Positions 1-6,896 of a stretch of 64,000 nucleotides of DNA are shown here, in pieces. The stretch's first letter is position 1, and every line of letters begins with the position of its first letter. The position numbers were made by a program, and so were the translations under genes. This DNA is from Alcanivoracaceae bacterium (GTDB lineage Bacteria; Pseudomonadota; Gammaproteobacteria; Pseudomonadales; Alcanivoracaceae), in NCBI GenBank assembly GCA_023146255.1, contig JAGLCJ010000008.1:186001-250000 (forward strand), in the 5' to 3' direction. Below the pieces are notes generated by a model, which worked only from the letters and a program-made list of their open reading frames with translations, did not search any database and was not told the DNA's origin.

Positions 1-1
1 C

Positions 2-484
2 TCCGGCCATGGCGGCTGTCATCCACTGGGTCTGGCAATCGCCGCGCGCAAACGCGGCTTCAAGGCGGAAGTCTGGATCAGCGGCGACCAGATCCTGTTT
101 ATCGACAGTGTCCGCGCCGAGAAAAAGAAAAAAATTATCGAGCTGGCCCACACCGACTTTGTTGCTCAGGCAAAAAAGTTGAAAGTCCCGGTGCATCACA
201 GCGAAGTGTCACAACAGCAGCTCACCCGGGCTTTAAAAAAAGGTGGCATACCATTGATTCTGATTTCGACCTGGCAGCTTGACGGAAAGCGGGTACCGCA
301 CTGGGTGGTGCTGTCGGCATTCGATGACGAGTTCTTCTACCTGCACGACCCGGATCCGGAAGAAGGCCTGCAAACCGATCTCGACTGTCAGTATCTGCCG
401 ATTGCCCGTAGCGATTTTGACCGCATGGCCCGGTTTGGTCGTGATCGACTGCGTACGGCGGTGATTATTTCTCCCGGCCAATAA
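2..484 (+). CDS. C39-like peptidase (DUF3335-type), 3' part only
   Basis: The reading frame is open from the left edge, so the start lies outside the window; about 160 residues are visible. The visible part begins with a GHGGCHPLG motif, followed by an alternation of short helices and strands and the segment HWVVLSAFDDEFFYLHDPDP near the end. This resembles the C-terminal half of C39-like peptidase domain proteins (DUF3335), where a conserved Cys-containing loop precedes a His-Asp segment. In this family a substrate is inferred rather than known; the protein is often near ATP-grasp or acetyltransferase genes, but those neighbours would be off the left edge. It ends 20 bp inside the convergent hydrolase gene. 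Family assignment is from motif memory. Confidence 0.6.
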   Translation, partial: SGHGGCHPLGLAIAARKRGFKAEVWISGDQILFIDSVRAEKKKKIIELAHTDFVAQAKKLKVPVHHSEVSQQQLTRALKKGGIPLILISTWQLDGKRVPHWVVLSAFDDEFFYLHDPDPEEGLQTDLDCQYLPIARSDFDRMARFGRDRLRTAVIISPGQ

Positions 485-1085
485 ATGTCAGCACTGCCGT
501 CAGCGCAGACTTGATATTTTCCTGAGCGGTAACACCGGATGCCTTGCGTGGCGCCAGATCATGGTTGCCATCTGCAAGCCAGTGCAACTGCACCGCTGTC
601 GGTAACAGGTAGCCGGCCACCTCCTGACGATTACCGAACGGATCCCGCTCTCCCTGACAAATCAACGCCGGCGCCTGCATCAAAGGCAAGTGATCAAGCC
701 GGGTTTTATCCGGTTTGCCCGGTGGATGGAACGGGTAGCCGAAACAGACCACACCGCGGCAATGACGCTCCACCGCCAGCATGGTCGCCATTCGTCCGCC
801 CATGGATTTGCCACCGATGAACACGCGGGCACCACCAGCCTTGTCCAGCGCCTCGGCAAACGCCTTAAGCAAAACCGGAGCGCGATCCGGCGGCCGTTTC
901 TTGCCAGTGCGACGACGCTCGGCCATATAGGGAAATTCAAACCGCAACACGCGGATGCCCTGCCCGGCCAGCTCGGTTGCCAGCGTATTCATGAAATCGC
1001 TGTCCATCGGCGCACCGGCACCGTGCGCCAGCAGCAAGCTGGCGCGGGCCTTGCCCACTGCCTCATCAATCAGAAAATCGGTCAT
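465..1085 (-). CDS. Alpha/beta-hydrolase family protein (COG3571-like)
   Basis: A 206-residue cytosolic alpha/beta hydrolase. The N-terminal strand leads to LLLAHGAGAPMDS (oxyanion-hole region), the nucleophile elbow is GGKSMGGR with Ser94, and candidates for the acid and base are the Asp of GERDPFG and the His of DGNHDL. Small hydrolases of this type have unknown substrates. I chose the ATG at 1085, which overlaps the TGA of the upstream radical SAM gene as TGATG, implying translational coupling; a GTG at 1091 is also possible. The 3' end overlaps the convergent C39-like gene by about 20 bp. Being co-transcribed with the radical SAM gene, it would sit under the same LexA box. Confidence 0.82.
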   Translation of the reverse strand: MTDFLIDEAVGKARASLLLAHGAGAPMDSDFMNTLATELAGQGIRVLRFEFPYMAERRRTGKKRPPDRAPVLLKAFAEALDKAGGARVFIGGKSMGGRMATMLAVERHCRGVVCFGYPFHPPGKPDKTRLDHLPLMQAPALICQGERDPFGNRQEVAGYLLPTAVQLHWLADGNHDLAPRKASGVTAQENIKSALTAVLTFIGREK

Positions 1086-2119
1086 CACCACAACACCAGC
1101 TGATCGGGTTTCGATGGCACCCGGAATAAATCGGTTCGCAGCGGCGGCAACTCATGGCCTTCCAGTCCGGCGCGGCGACAGGCGATCTCGAACCGTTGTG
1201 CAAACAGGTTGGCCCACTGGCCACGGCCGGTTTGCCGGGAAAAATAGCTGCTCTGGTATTCGCGGCCACCGTGCAGATCACGCATCACCGACATCACCCG
1301 GCCGGCACGGTCCGGATAATGCTCGGCAAGCCAGCCCTGCCACAACTCCTTCAACTCCCACGGCAGACGCAGCATCACATATCCGGCTCGCTGGGCACCG
1401 GCCTCCGCCACCTGTTCGATAACCTCTTCCATTTCGTCATCGTTGATGAACGGAATCACCGGCGCAAACAGCGCCGTGACCGGCACCCCGGCAGCGGACA
1501 GTTCGCGAATCACCGCCAGTCTGGTGCTGCCATTACTGGCACGCGGCTCCAGTCTGGTTTTCAGGGAATTATCCAGCGTCGTCACCGACACCGCCACCGA
1601 CACCAGTTGCTGGCCGGCCAGCGCGGCGAGGATATCGAGATCACGACGGATCAGGCCGCTTTTGGTAATCAGCCCGACCGGGTGGCGATGGGCCAGAAAT
1701 ACTTCCAGCAAACCACGTGTCAGCCGTCGGGTTTTCTCTATCGGTTGATAGGGATCGGTGGCGCTGCCGATCACCACCGGCTCGCACTGATAGCCATCCT
1801 TGCTGAAAGTCTGCTGCAGCAACGAAACGGCGTTGTCCTTGCAGATAATTTTTGTTTCGAAGTCGAGCCCCGGCGACAGCTCCAGATAACTGTGGGTCGG
1901 CCGGGCGAAACAGTAGCTGCAGCCATGCTCGCAACCACGATAGGGATTGATGCTGTGACGAAACGGCACGTCCGGTGAATCATTCGAGGTGATCAGTGAT
2001 TTCGCCGTTTCACTGCGATACTCGGTGGCCAGCGACGCTGGTGCCGGGTCGTCGTGCAGCACCTGAATGGTCTGGAAACGCCCCGCCGGATTGTCACTGA
2101 CACCGCGCCCCTTGATCAT
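1085..2119 (-). CDS. PA0069-family radical SAM protein
   Basis: A 344-residue radical SAM enzyme. The cluster motif CEHGCSYC gives Cys63, Cys67 and Cys70, which would bind a 4Fe-4S cluster for S-adenosylmethionine cleavage. It is preceded by the SINPYRGC segment typical of the PA0069/Rv2578c family, which is distantly related to spore photoproduct lyase. The reaction is not known. I place the start at ATG 2119; the frame stays open to 2302, but the extra residues look non-conserved and would run through the palindrome at 2131-2152. That palindrome is a near-perfect LexA box 12 bp before the start, so the gene is probably SOS-induced. It overlaps the downstream hydrolase by one base. Confidence 0.88.
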   Translation of the reverse strand: MIKGRGVSDNPAGRFQTIQVLHDDPAPASLATEYRSETAKSLITSNDSPDVPFRHSINPYRGCEHGCSYCFARPTHSYLELSPGLDFETKIICKDNAVSLLQQTFSKDGYQCEPVVIGSATDPYQPIEKTRRLTRGLLEVFLAHRHPVGLITKSGLIRRDLDILAALAGQQLVSVAVSVTTLDNSLKTRLEPRASNGSTRLAVIRELSAAGVPVTALFAPVIPFINDDEMEEVIEQVAEAGAQRAGYVMLRLPWELKELWQGWLAEHYPDRAGRVMSVMRDLHGGREYQSSYFSRQTGRGQWANLFAQRFEIACRRAGLEGHELPPLRTDLFRVPSKPDQLVLW

Positions 2120-2130
2120 CGCCGCCTCGA

Positions 2131-2152
2131 ATACTGTCCAGATGGACAGTAT
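2131..2152. promoter_or_regulatory. LexA (SOS) box
   Basis: A perfect 22-bp palindrome whose core TACTGTCCAGATGGACAGTA contains CTGT-N8-ACAG, the gammaproteobacterial LexA consensus. It lies 12 bp upstream of the radical SAM start (minus strand) and about 98 bp upstream of the GST start (plus strand). Position favours control of the radical SAM-hydrolase pair. Confidence 0.88.
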
Positions 2153-2249
2153 CATCGCGCAGCAGATGGCCTGATGGCAAGCGGCCCGAGTGCAACAAAT
2201 CCGCCGCTCAGGCATCCTTGCTGCTCCCATGCCCCGATCAGGAGTTGCC

Positions 2250-2909
2250 ATGATCACGCTGTACACGGCCGCCACCCCGAATGGCCACAAGGCCTCGGTC
2301 ACCCTCGAAGAGCTTGGCCTTGCCTACACCGTCCACCCCCTGAACCTGATGAAGGGCGAACAGAAAACGCCGCAGTTTCTCGCCATCAATCCGAACGGTC
2401 GTATTCCCGCCATCATCGACGGCGATGCAGACGACTTCGCCATCTTCGAATCCGGCGCAATCATGATTTATCTGGCCGAGAAAACCGGCAAGCTGCTGCC
2501 CACCGATGTCCGCGGCCGCTCCCGGGTGATCCAGTGGCTGATGTTCCAGATGGGTGGGGTTGGCCCGATGATGGGCCAGGCCAATGTTTTCTTCCGTTAT
2601 ATGCCAGAAAAAATCCAGCCGGCCATCGATCGTTACCAGAACGAATCGAAACGCTTGCTGACCGTGCTCGACAGCCAACTGAAAGACAACGAGTACCTCG
2701 CCGGGGATTATTCGATCGCCGATATCGCCAACTTCTGCTGGGCCCGCACCCACAACTGGTCCGGGGTCGATATCAGCGACTTGCCGAATCTGAAACGCTG
2801 GATGGATGCCATCTATGCCCGCGACGCGGTGCAGCGCGGCCTCAAGGTACCGGAGGAAATGAATCCGGCGAAGATCATCGAAGCGGCAAAAAACATGGTA
2901 CAGCGCTGA
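2250..2909 (+). CDS. Glutathione S-transferase family protein (YfcG/YghU-like)
   Basis: A 219-residue cytosolic protein with an N-terminal thioredoxin-fold domain (MITLYTAATPNGHKASVTLEE, residues 1-80) and an all-helical C-terminal domain. The NGHK sequence after the first strand and the FESGAIMIYLAEKTGKL segment match the bacterial nu-class transferases and disulfide-bond oxidoreductases such as YfcG and YghU, where Asn/Thr near the N-terminus replaces the catalytic Tyr/Ser. The start is ATG 2250, preceded by AGGAG at 2240-2244; an earlier in-frame start at 2190 gives a non-conserved extension. It is divergent from the SOS-boxed radical SAM gene. The substrate is unknown. Confidence 0.88.
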   Translation: MITLYTAATPNGHKASVTLEELGLAYTVHPLNLMKGEQKTPQFLAINPNGRIPAIIDGDADDFAIFESGAIMIYLAEKTGKLLPTDVRGRSRVIQWLMFQMGGVGPMMGQANVFFRYMPEKIQPAIDRYQNESKRLLTVLDSQLKDNEYLAGDYSIADIANFCWARTHNWSGVDISDLPNLKRWMDAIYARDAVQRGLKVPEEMNPAKIIEAAKNMVQR

Positions 2910-2912
2910 CTC

Positions 2913-3209
2913 TCAGCACTCCTGCACCAGAATCCACGGCAGCACCACCACCGCCCAGACCTCGGCACTGGCATCAACCCAGGCCGAGGCCTGCCGCTCT
3001 GATACCGGACCGAGCTGACCGGCATCAAGCCAGCCCTTGATCGCGGCAGCATCATCCGCCGCCAGCGCCGTGGCCACCGCCACCAGATCCACCCCGCGGG
3101 CCACCTGCAGCGTGTCACCCTTGGCAAACCAGGGCTGCAGGGCCTGCCAGCCAATCCGCCCTGTCTCGCCATTGAGGTGGGCAAACAACGTTTTTTTGTC
3201 CCCGGTCAT
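2913..3209 (-). CDS. DUF2288 family protein
   Basis: A 98-residue soluble protein with no signal peptide or membrane segment. The pattern of an N-terminal LNGETGRIGWQALQPWFAKG segment, a central VARGVDLVAVATALAADD stretch and a C-terminal WVVVLPWILVQEC-like end matches the short DUF2288 family, for which no function is established. ATG 3209 is preceded by an excellent GAGGAGG on the minus strand (3213-3219). It converges on the GST gene with only 3 bp between stop codons and is divergent from the NTF2-like gene. Confidence 0.78.
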   Translation of the reverse strand: MTGDKKTLFAHLNGETGRIGWQALQPWFAKGDTLQVARGVDLVAVATALAADDAAAIKGWLDAGQLGPVSERQASAWVDASAEVWAVVVLPWILVQEC

Positions 3210-3274
3210 GTTTCCTCCTCGTCAGGGCGCGCATTATGACGGTCAGGTCGGCACAGATGAAATGGAGGAAACCT

Positions 3275-3712
3275 ATGCGCAGCCCGATGCAGGTGATGAT
3301 GGACAACCTGAACCAGCTGGAAAGCGATCAGGCACTGGAAGAGATGGTGTTCGAGCTGTATGCCCCGGACGCCACCTTTGAAGACCCGCTGCAGCGGGTC
3401 CGCGGTCGCAAGGCCATAGTTGGTATGTATCACGATCTGGTGAAGATCTTCCCGGAGCTGAGCGCGGTGATGAAGCGCGAAGTCCGCACCGAGCACGCCC
3501 ACGTGGCCGAGTGGGACATGACCTTCAAATCAAAATTCTGGCCCAAGGCCATCACCATCTCCGGTACCACCTGGCTGGAAGTCGACCACAAGGGCATGAT
3601 CCTCGCCCACAAGGACTACTGGGATCTGTGGCAATTTGTGCGCCGCGCGGTGACGCTGCCGGAAGCGCTGGTGGAGCGCCTGCCGGAGCCACTGCGCCAT
3701 CTGCTGACATAA
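3275..3712 (+). CDS. NTF2-like/SnoaL-like protein
   Basis: A 145-residue protein with the NTF2-like cone fold pattern: an N-terminal helix, then YAPDATFEDPLQRVRGRKAIVGMYHDLVKIFPE, followed by paired strands including AEWDMTFKSKFWPKAITISGTTWLEVDHKGMI and a final DYWDLW motif. Members bind hydrophobic ligands or catalyse isomerase-type reactions; this one's ligand is unknown. Start ATG 3275 is chosen because GGAGG at 3265-3269 lies just upstream, whereas an earlier in-frame start at 3236 has no such site. A GC-rich hairpin follows the stop codon directly. Confidence 0.78.
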   Translation: MRSPMQVMMDNLNQLESDQALEEMVFELYAPDATFEDPLQRVRGRKAIVGMYHDLVKIFPELSAVMKREVRTEHAHVAEWDMTFKSKFWPKAITISGTTWLEVDHKGMILAHKDYWDLWQFVRRAVTLPEALVERLPEPLRHLLT

Positions 3713-3716
3713 AAAA

Positions 3717-3735
3717 AGCCCGCTGGAAGCGGGCT
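3717..3735. terminator. Stem-loop after the NTF2-like gene
   Basis: AGCCCGCT-GGA-AGCGGGCT forms an 8-bp GC-rich hairpin 5 bp after the NTF2-like stop. A run of seven A precedes it on the plus strand but no T run follows, so it has the classic terminator shape only for minus-strand transcripts; on the plus strand it would act more weakly or protect the 3' end. Confidence 0.4.
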
Positions 3736-3945
3736 ATGGTAAACAGGCCAAAGGCAATGTCCGTTGCAATCCGTGTGTGGGAGCATCCGTGCGCCTCCAT
3801 AGTGTGTGCTAGCGCACAGAACTCCACGACGATATTCGCTCTACCTCTTGTAGGAAATTGGCTATAGCTGAATCGTGATGACGGACGGTTGCACCAATCT
3901 GGCGCTGACCATAGAGTCATTGGCAAGCATCTGGTCCGGACCGAC

Positions 3946-6759
3946 ATGGAACGCCGATTTCGACGACCCAGCACTACCCGCTTCGCTCAGCCGCTATCGA
4001 TGGTGTGGCTGTTGCTGATCTCCGTGGCTGGCGGGGCGGAAACCTTGCGCCTCAATGCCGCCACCGCGCCGCTGCAGCCGGCACTGGAATTTTTCTGCGA
4101 GGACGCAGCCCATGCCACGCCCAACGCCACGGTGCTGCATCAGCACCGGCATCTGCACTGGCAGCAAAGCACTGGCATGGCCAACTTTGGCTTTACCTCC
4201 GATGTCTGCTGGTTCCGGCTTGGCGTCATTAACGACGCAGACAATCCGGCCCGCTGGGTGGCACGGATTGATAACGCCATCCTCGCCGACCTGCACCTAT
4301 ATGTACTGGCGCCGGATGTGGCGCTGCCGGTGGACGAACAACGCGCCGGCCTGACGGTCCCGTTCAGTGAGCGCCGTCTGGCCTATCACCGCATTGCCCT
4401 GCCGCTGGAGTTACCGCCAGGGGAGCCGCGCATCCTGCTGATGCGGGTGCAAACGCCGTACAGCCTGCAACTGCCGTTAACGCTGGAAACTGCAGAACAA
4501 TTCAGCCGCAGCAGCCACACCAGCATTCTGATTCAGGGGCTGTTCATTGGCGGCATGGCCATCATGATGCTGTACAACCTGTTTCTGTACGCATCGATCC
4601 GCGAGCCGGTTTATCTGCTCTACGTCTGCTGGACCATCACCATCACCCTGTTCCAGGTGGTGCTGCATGGTTTTGCCCAGCGTTACCTGTGGCCCGAGTC
4701 GCCGCTGGTGGCTGAGAATGTCATGGCGCTGGTACTGCCGCTGGTAGTGTTCTTTGCCACCCGCTTTACCGTGTCATTTCTGGTGCTGGAACAGCGCGCC
4801 GAAAAATCCGCTCGCTGGCTCAATCAGCTCGGTTTTGTCGGTCTTGGCTTGCTGGTCATCCAGTCCTTTGTCAGCCCCTATGCGCTTGTCCCCGTCACGG
4901 TGATCGTGATTATCGTGATGATGCTGAGCATTCTTTTTATCACCCTGCAGCGCTACCAGCGGCGCGATCCCGATGCCCGCTTTTTCCTGATTGCCTGGCT
5001 GTGTTTCCTGATTGGTGCGGTATTCATGGCGCTGAACAAGTACGGCGTTATTCCGCGCAATACAGTTACCGAGAATATGGTTCAGCTTGGCGTATTTCTC
5101 GAGGTGGTACTGCTGTCACTGGCGCTGGCTGATCGCATTAATCGACTCAAGGAAGCCCACGCAGATTCCATTCGCAATCGCGCCCGCGCCGAAATCGAAG
5201 CCCTGAAAGCCAGCGCCCACAATCAGGCAAAAAGTGAATTCCTGGCCACCATGAGCCATGAAATTCGCACCCCCATGAATGGCGTGGTCGGCATGGTCGA
5301 TTTACTCCGTCGAACTCCCCTGAATATCCAGCAAGCGCAATATGTGGACACCATTCATCAGAGCACCGAATCGCTGCTGACGGTGATCAACGACATCCTG
5401 GACTACTCCCGCATTGAAGCCGGCAAACTCAGCCTCGAAGTGATTGATACGGACCTGTACAACCTGGTGGATGACTGCGTTGCCCTGTTCGCCCTGCCAT
5501 CGGCAAACAAACACCTGCCGCTACTGACCTTCGTCGACAGCCGGGTGCCACGGCGGATCATGACCGACCCGACACGCCTGAAGCAGATTCTCACCAACCT
5601 GCTCAGCAACGCCTTCAAGTTCACCGAACAGGGCCAGATCAGCATCAGCGTCTCTCCCCACGGCCAGTCCACCGACGGTCGCAGCGAGTTGTTATTTGAA
5701 GTGTCTGACACCGGTGTCGGTATCAGTGAAGCACAGCAGCGACTGCTGTTTCGTGCCTTCAGTCAGGCTGACAGCAGCACCACCCGACGCTATGGCGGCT
5801 CCGGTCTGGGCCTGACCATCAGCCGTAAACTCTGCGATCTGTTTGATGGCAAGATCGGCCTGAGCAGCACCGAAGGTCGTGGCTCGACGTTCTGGTTCAC
5901 GATCCGCGCCCGCGCCATCAAGGTGCCGACTCACCCGCTGCCGCTGGCCGACAAAACCCTGCTGCTGATCGATCCGCTGGCCGCGCGCAGAATGAGCATC
6001 GGCCAGATGGCGGAGCGCTGGGGCATGCAACTGATCAGCTGCGTCGACAGCGCTGATGCCATCCACCGTCTCAGCGCAGACCCGACGCTGACAGTAAATG
6101 CGCTGCTGCTGCATCAGGACCTGTGCGCCGACCTGCACCTGCTGCTGTCAGCGCTGCCACAATCCGTGGCGGTGCTGATCCTGCGGCGCCTCGGCGAAGA
6201 GCTTGAAATCGTCACCGACGATCCCTACAGCCTGATCGAGCTCCCGGTGCGCAGCGGCAAGCTGTATGACACGCTGCTTCGCCTGCTCACCGATAGCGAT
6301 CGGGAAAGCAACATAGCGGAAACCGACAGCCTGCTGCCCCGGGCCCGCGCCGATCTCAATGTACTGGTCGCCGAGGACAACCCGGTCAACCAGCTGGTGA
6401 TCGACAATATCCTGCGCAGCGCCGGCATTCGCGCCACTCTGGTTAACCACGGCGAACAGGCAGTGGAACAGGTACGCCGCCAGCCCGGCCACTGGGACAT
6501 CGTCCTGATGGATTGTGAAATGCCGGTAATGGACGGCTATGAAGCGACCCGGCAGATCCGCCAGCTGGAACAGCAAGAACAGCTGGTGCCTGTCCGGATC
6601 ATCGGTCTCAGCGCCCACGCCAGCGGTGACTATGTCGCCCGGGCCCGGGAGGCCGGCATGGACGACTACCTGAGCAAACCGGTAACCCGGGATCAGGTTC
6701 TGCGGACGCTGGCTGACAGCCTTGCCAGCGGACGCACAGACCGTCTGTCGGCAAATTGA
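3946..6759 (+). CDS. 7TMR-DISM hybrid histidine kinase (copy 1)
   Basis: A 937-residue inner-membrane hybrid kinase. A signal-anchor (about residues 10-30) is followed by a periplasmic 7TMR-DISM extracellular beta domain (about 40-185), seven membrane helices (about 195-395), a short coiled segment, HisKA with SHEIRTPMNG (His438), HATPase with N-box and GGSGLGL (around 620), a degenerate receiver-like stretch (about 660-780) and a true C-terminal receiver with Asp856 in LMDCEMPVMDGYEATR. No Hpt or output domain is present. DISM sensors are thought to bind carbohydrate-like or other small ligands. Start ATG 3946 is preferred over a TTG at 3889. A close paralogue follows after 137 bp; His438 has the same number in both, supporting both start choices and a duplication. 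Confidence 0.92.
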   Translation: MERRFRRPSTTRFAQPLSMVWLLLISVAGGAETLRLNAATAPLQPALEFFCEDAAHATPNATVLHQHRHLHWQQSTGMANFGFTSDVCWFRLGVINDADNPARWVARIDNAILADLHLYVLAPDVALPVDEQRAGLTVPFSERRLAYHRIALPLELPPGEPRILLMRVQTPYSLQLPLTLETAEQFSRSSHTSILIQGLFIGGMAIMMLYNLFLYASIREPVYLLYVCWTITITLFQVVLHGFAQRYLWPESPLVAENVMALVLPLVVFFATRFTVSFLVLEQRAEKSARWLNQLGFVGLGLLVIQSFVSPYALVPVTVIVIIVMMLSILFITLQRYQRRDPDARFFLIAWLCFLIGAVFMALNKYGVIPRNTVTENMVQLGVFLEVVLLSLALADRINRLKEAHADSIRNRARAEIEALKASAHNQAKSEFLATMSHEIRTPMNGVVGMVDLLRRTPLNIQQAQYVDTIHQSTESLLTVINDILDYSRIEAGKLSLEVIDTDLYNLVDDCVALFALPSANKHLPLLTFVDSRVPRRIMTDPTRLKQILTNLLSNAFKFTEQGQISISVSPHGQSTDGRSELLFEVSDTGVGISEAQQRLLFRAFSQADSSTTRRYGGSGLGLTISRKLCDLFDGKIGLSSTEGRGSTFWFTIRARAIKVPTHPLPLADKTLLLIDPLAARRMSIGQMAERWGMQLISCVDSADAIHRLSADPTLTVNALLLHQDLCADLHLLLSALPQSVAVLILRRLGEELEIVTDDPYSLIELPVRSGKLYDTLLRLLTDSDRESNIAETDSLLPRARADLNVLVAEDNPVNQLVIDNILRSAGIRATLVNHGEQAVEQVRRQPGHWDIVLMDCEMPVMDGYEATRQIRQLEQQEQLVPVRIIGLSAHASGDYVARAREAGMDDYLSKPVTRDQVLRTLADSLASGRTDRLSAN

Positions 6760-6828
6760 TATCAGGGCGTTCAGCGCTATACCCGGATCACACAGAATAT
6801 GTAGACTCGTTCACATGGCTAATGCTTT

Positions 6829-6846
6829 CGGATTAGCACTAATCCG
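6829..6846. repeat. Hairpin between the two tandem kinases
   Basis: CGGATTA-GCAC-TAATCCG is a perfect 7-bp stem with a 4-base loop, 51 bp before the second kinase start and 70 bp after the first kinase stop. No T run follows. It could be an operator or an mRNA-processing structure separating the two reading frames. Confidence 0.4.
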
Positions 6847-6896
6847 CCAGCAGCCAACAGCATCTCTTCCGTCAACAGTGCGTTACGGGGGCCAGC

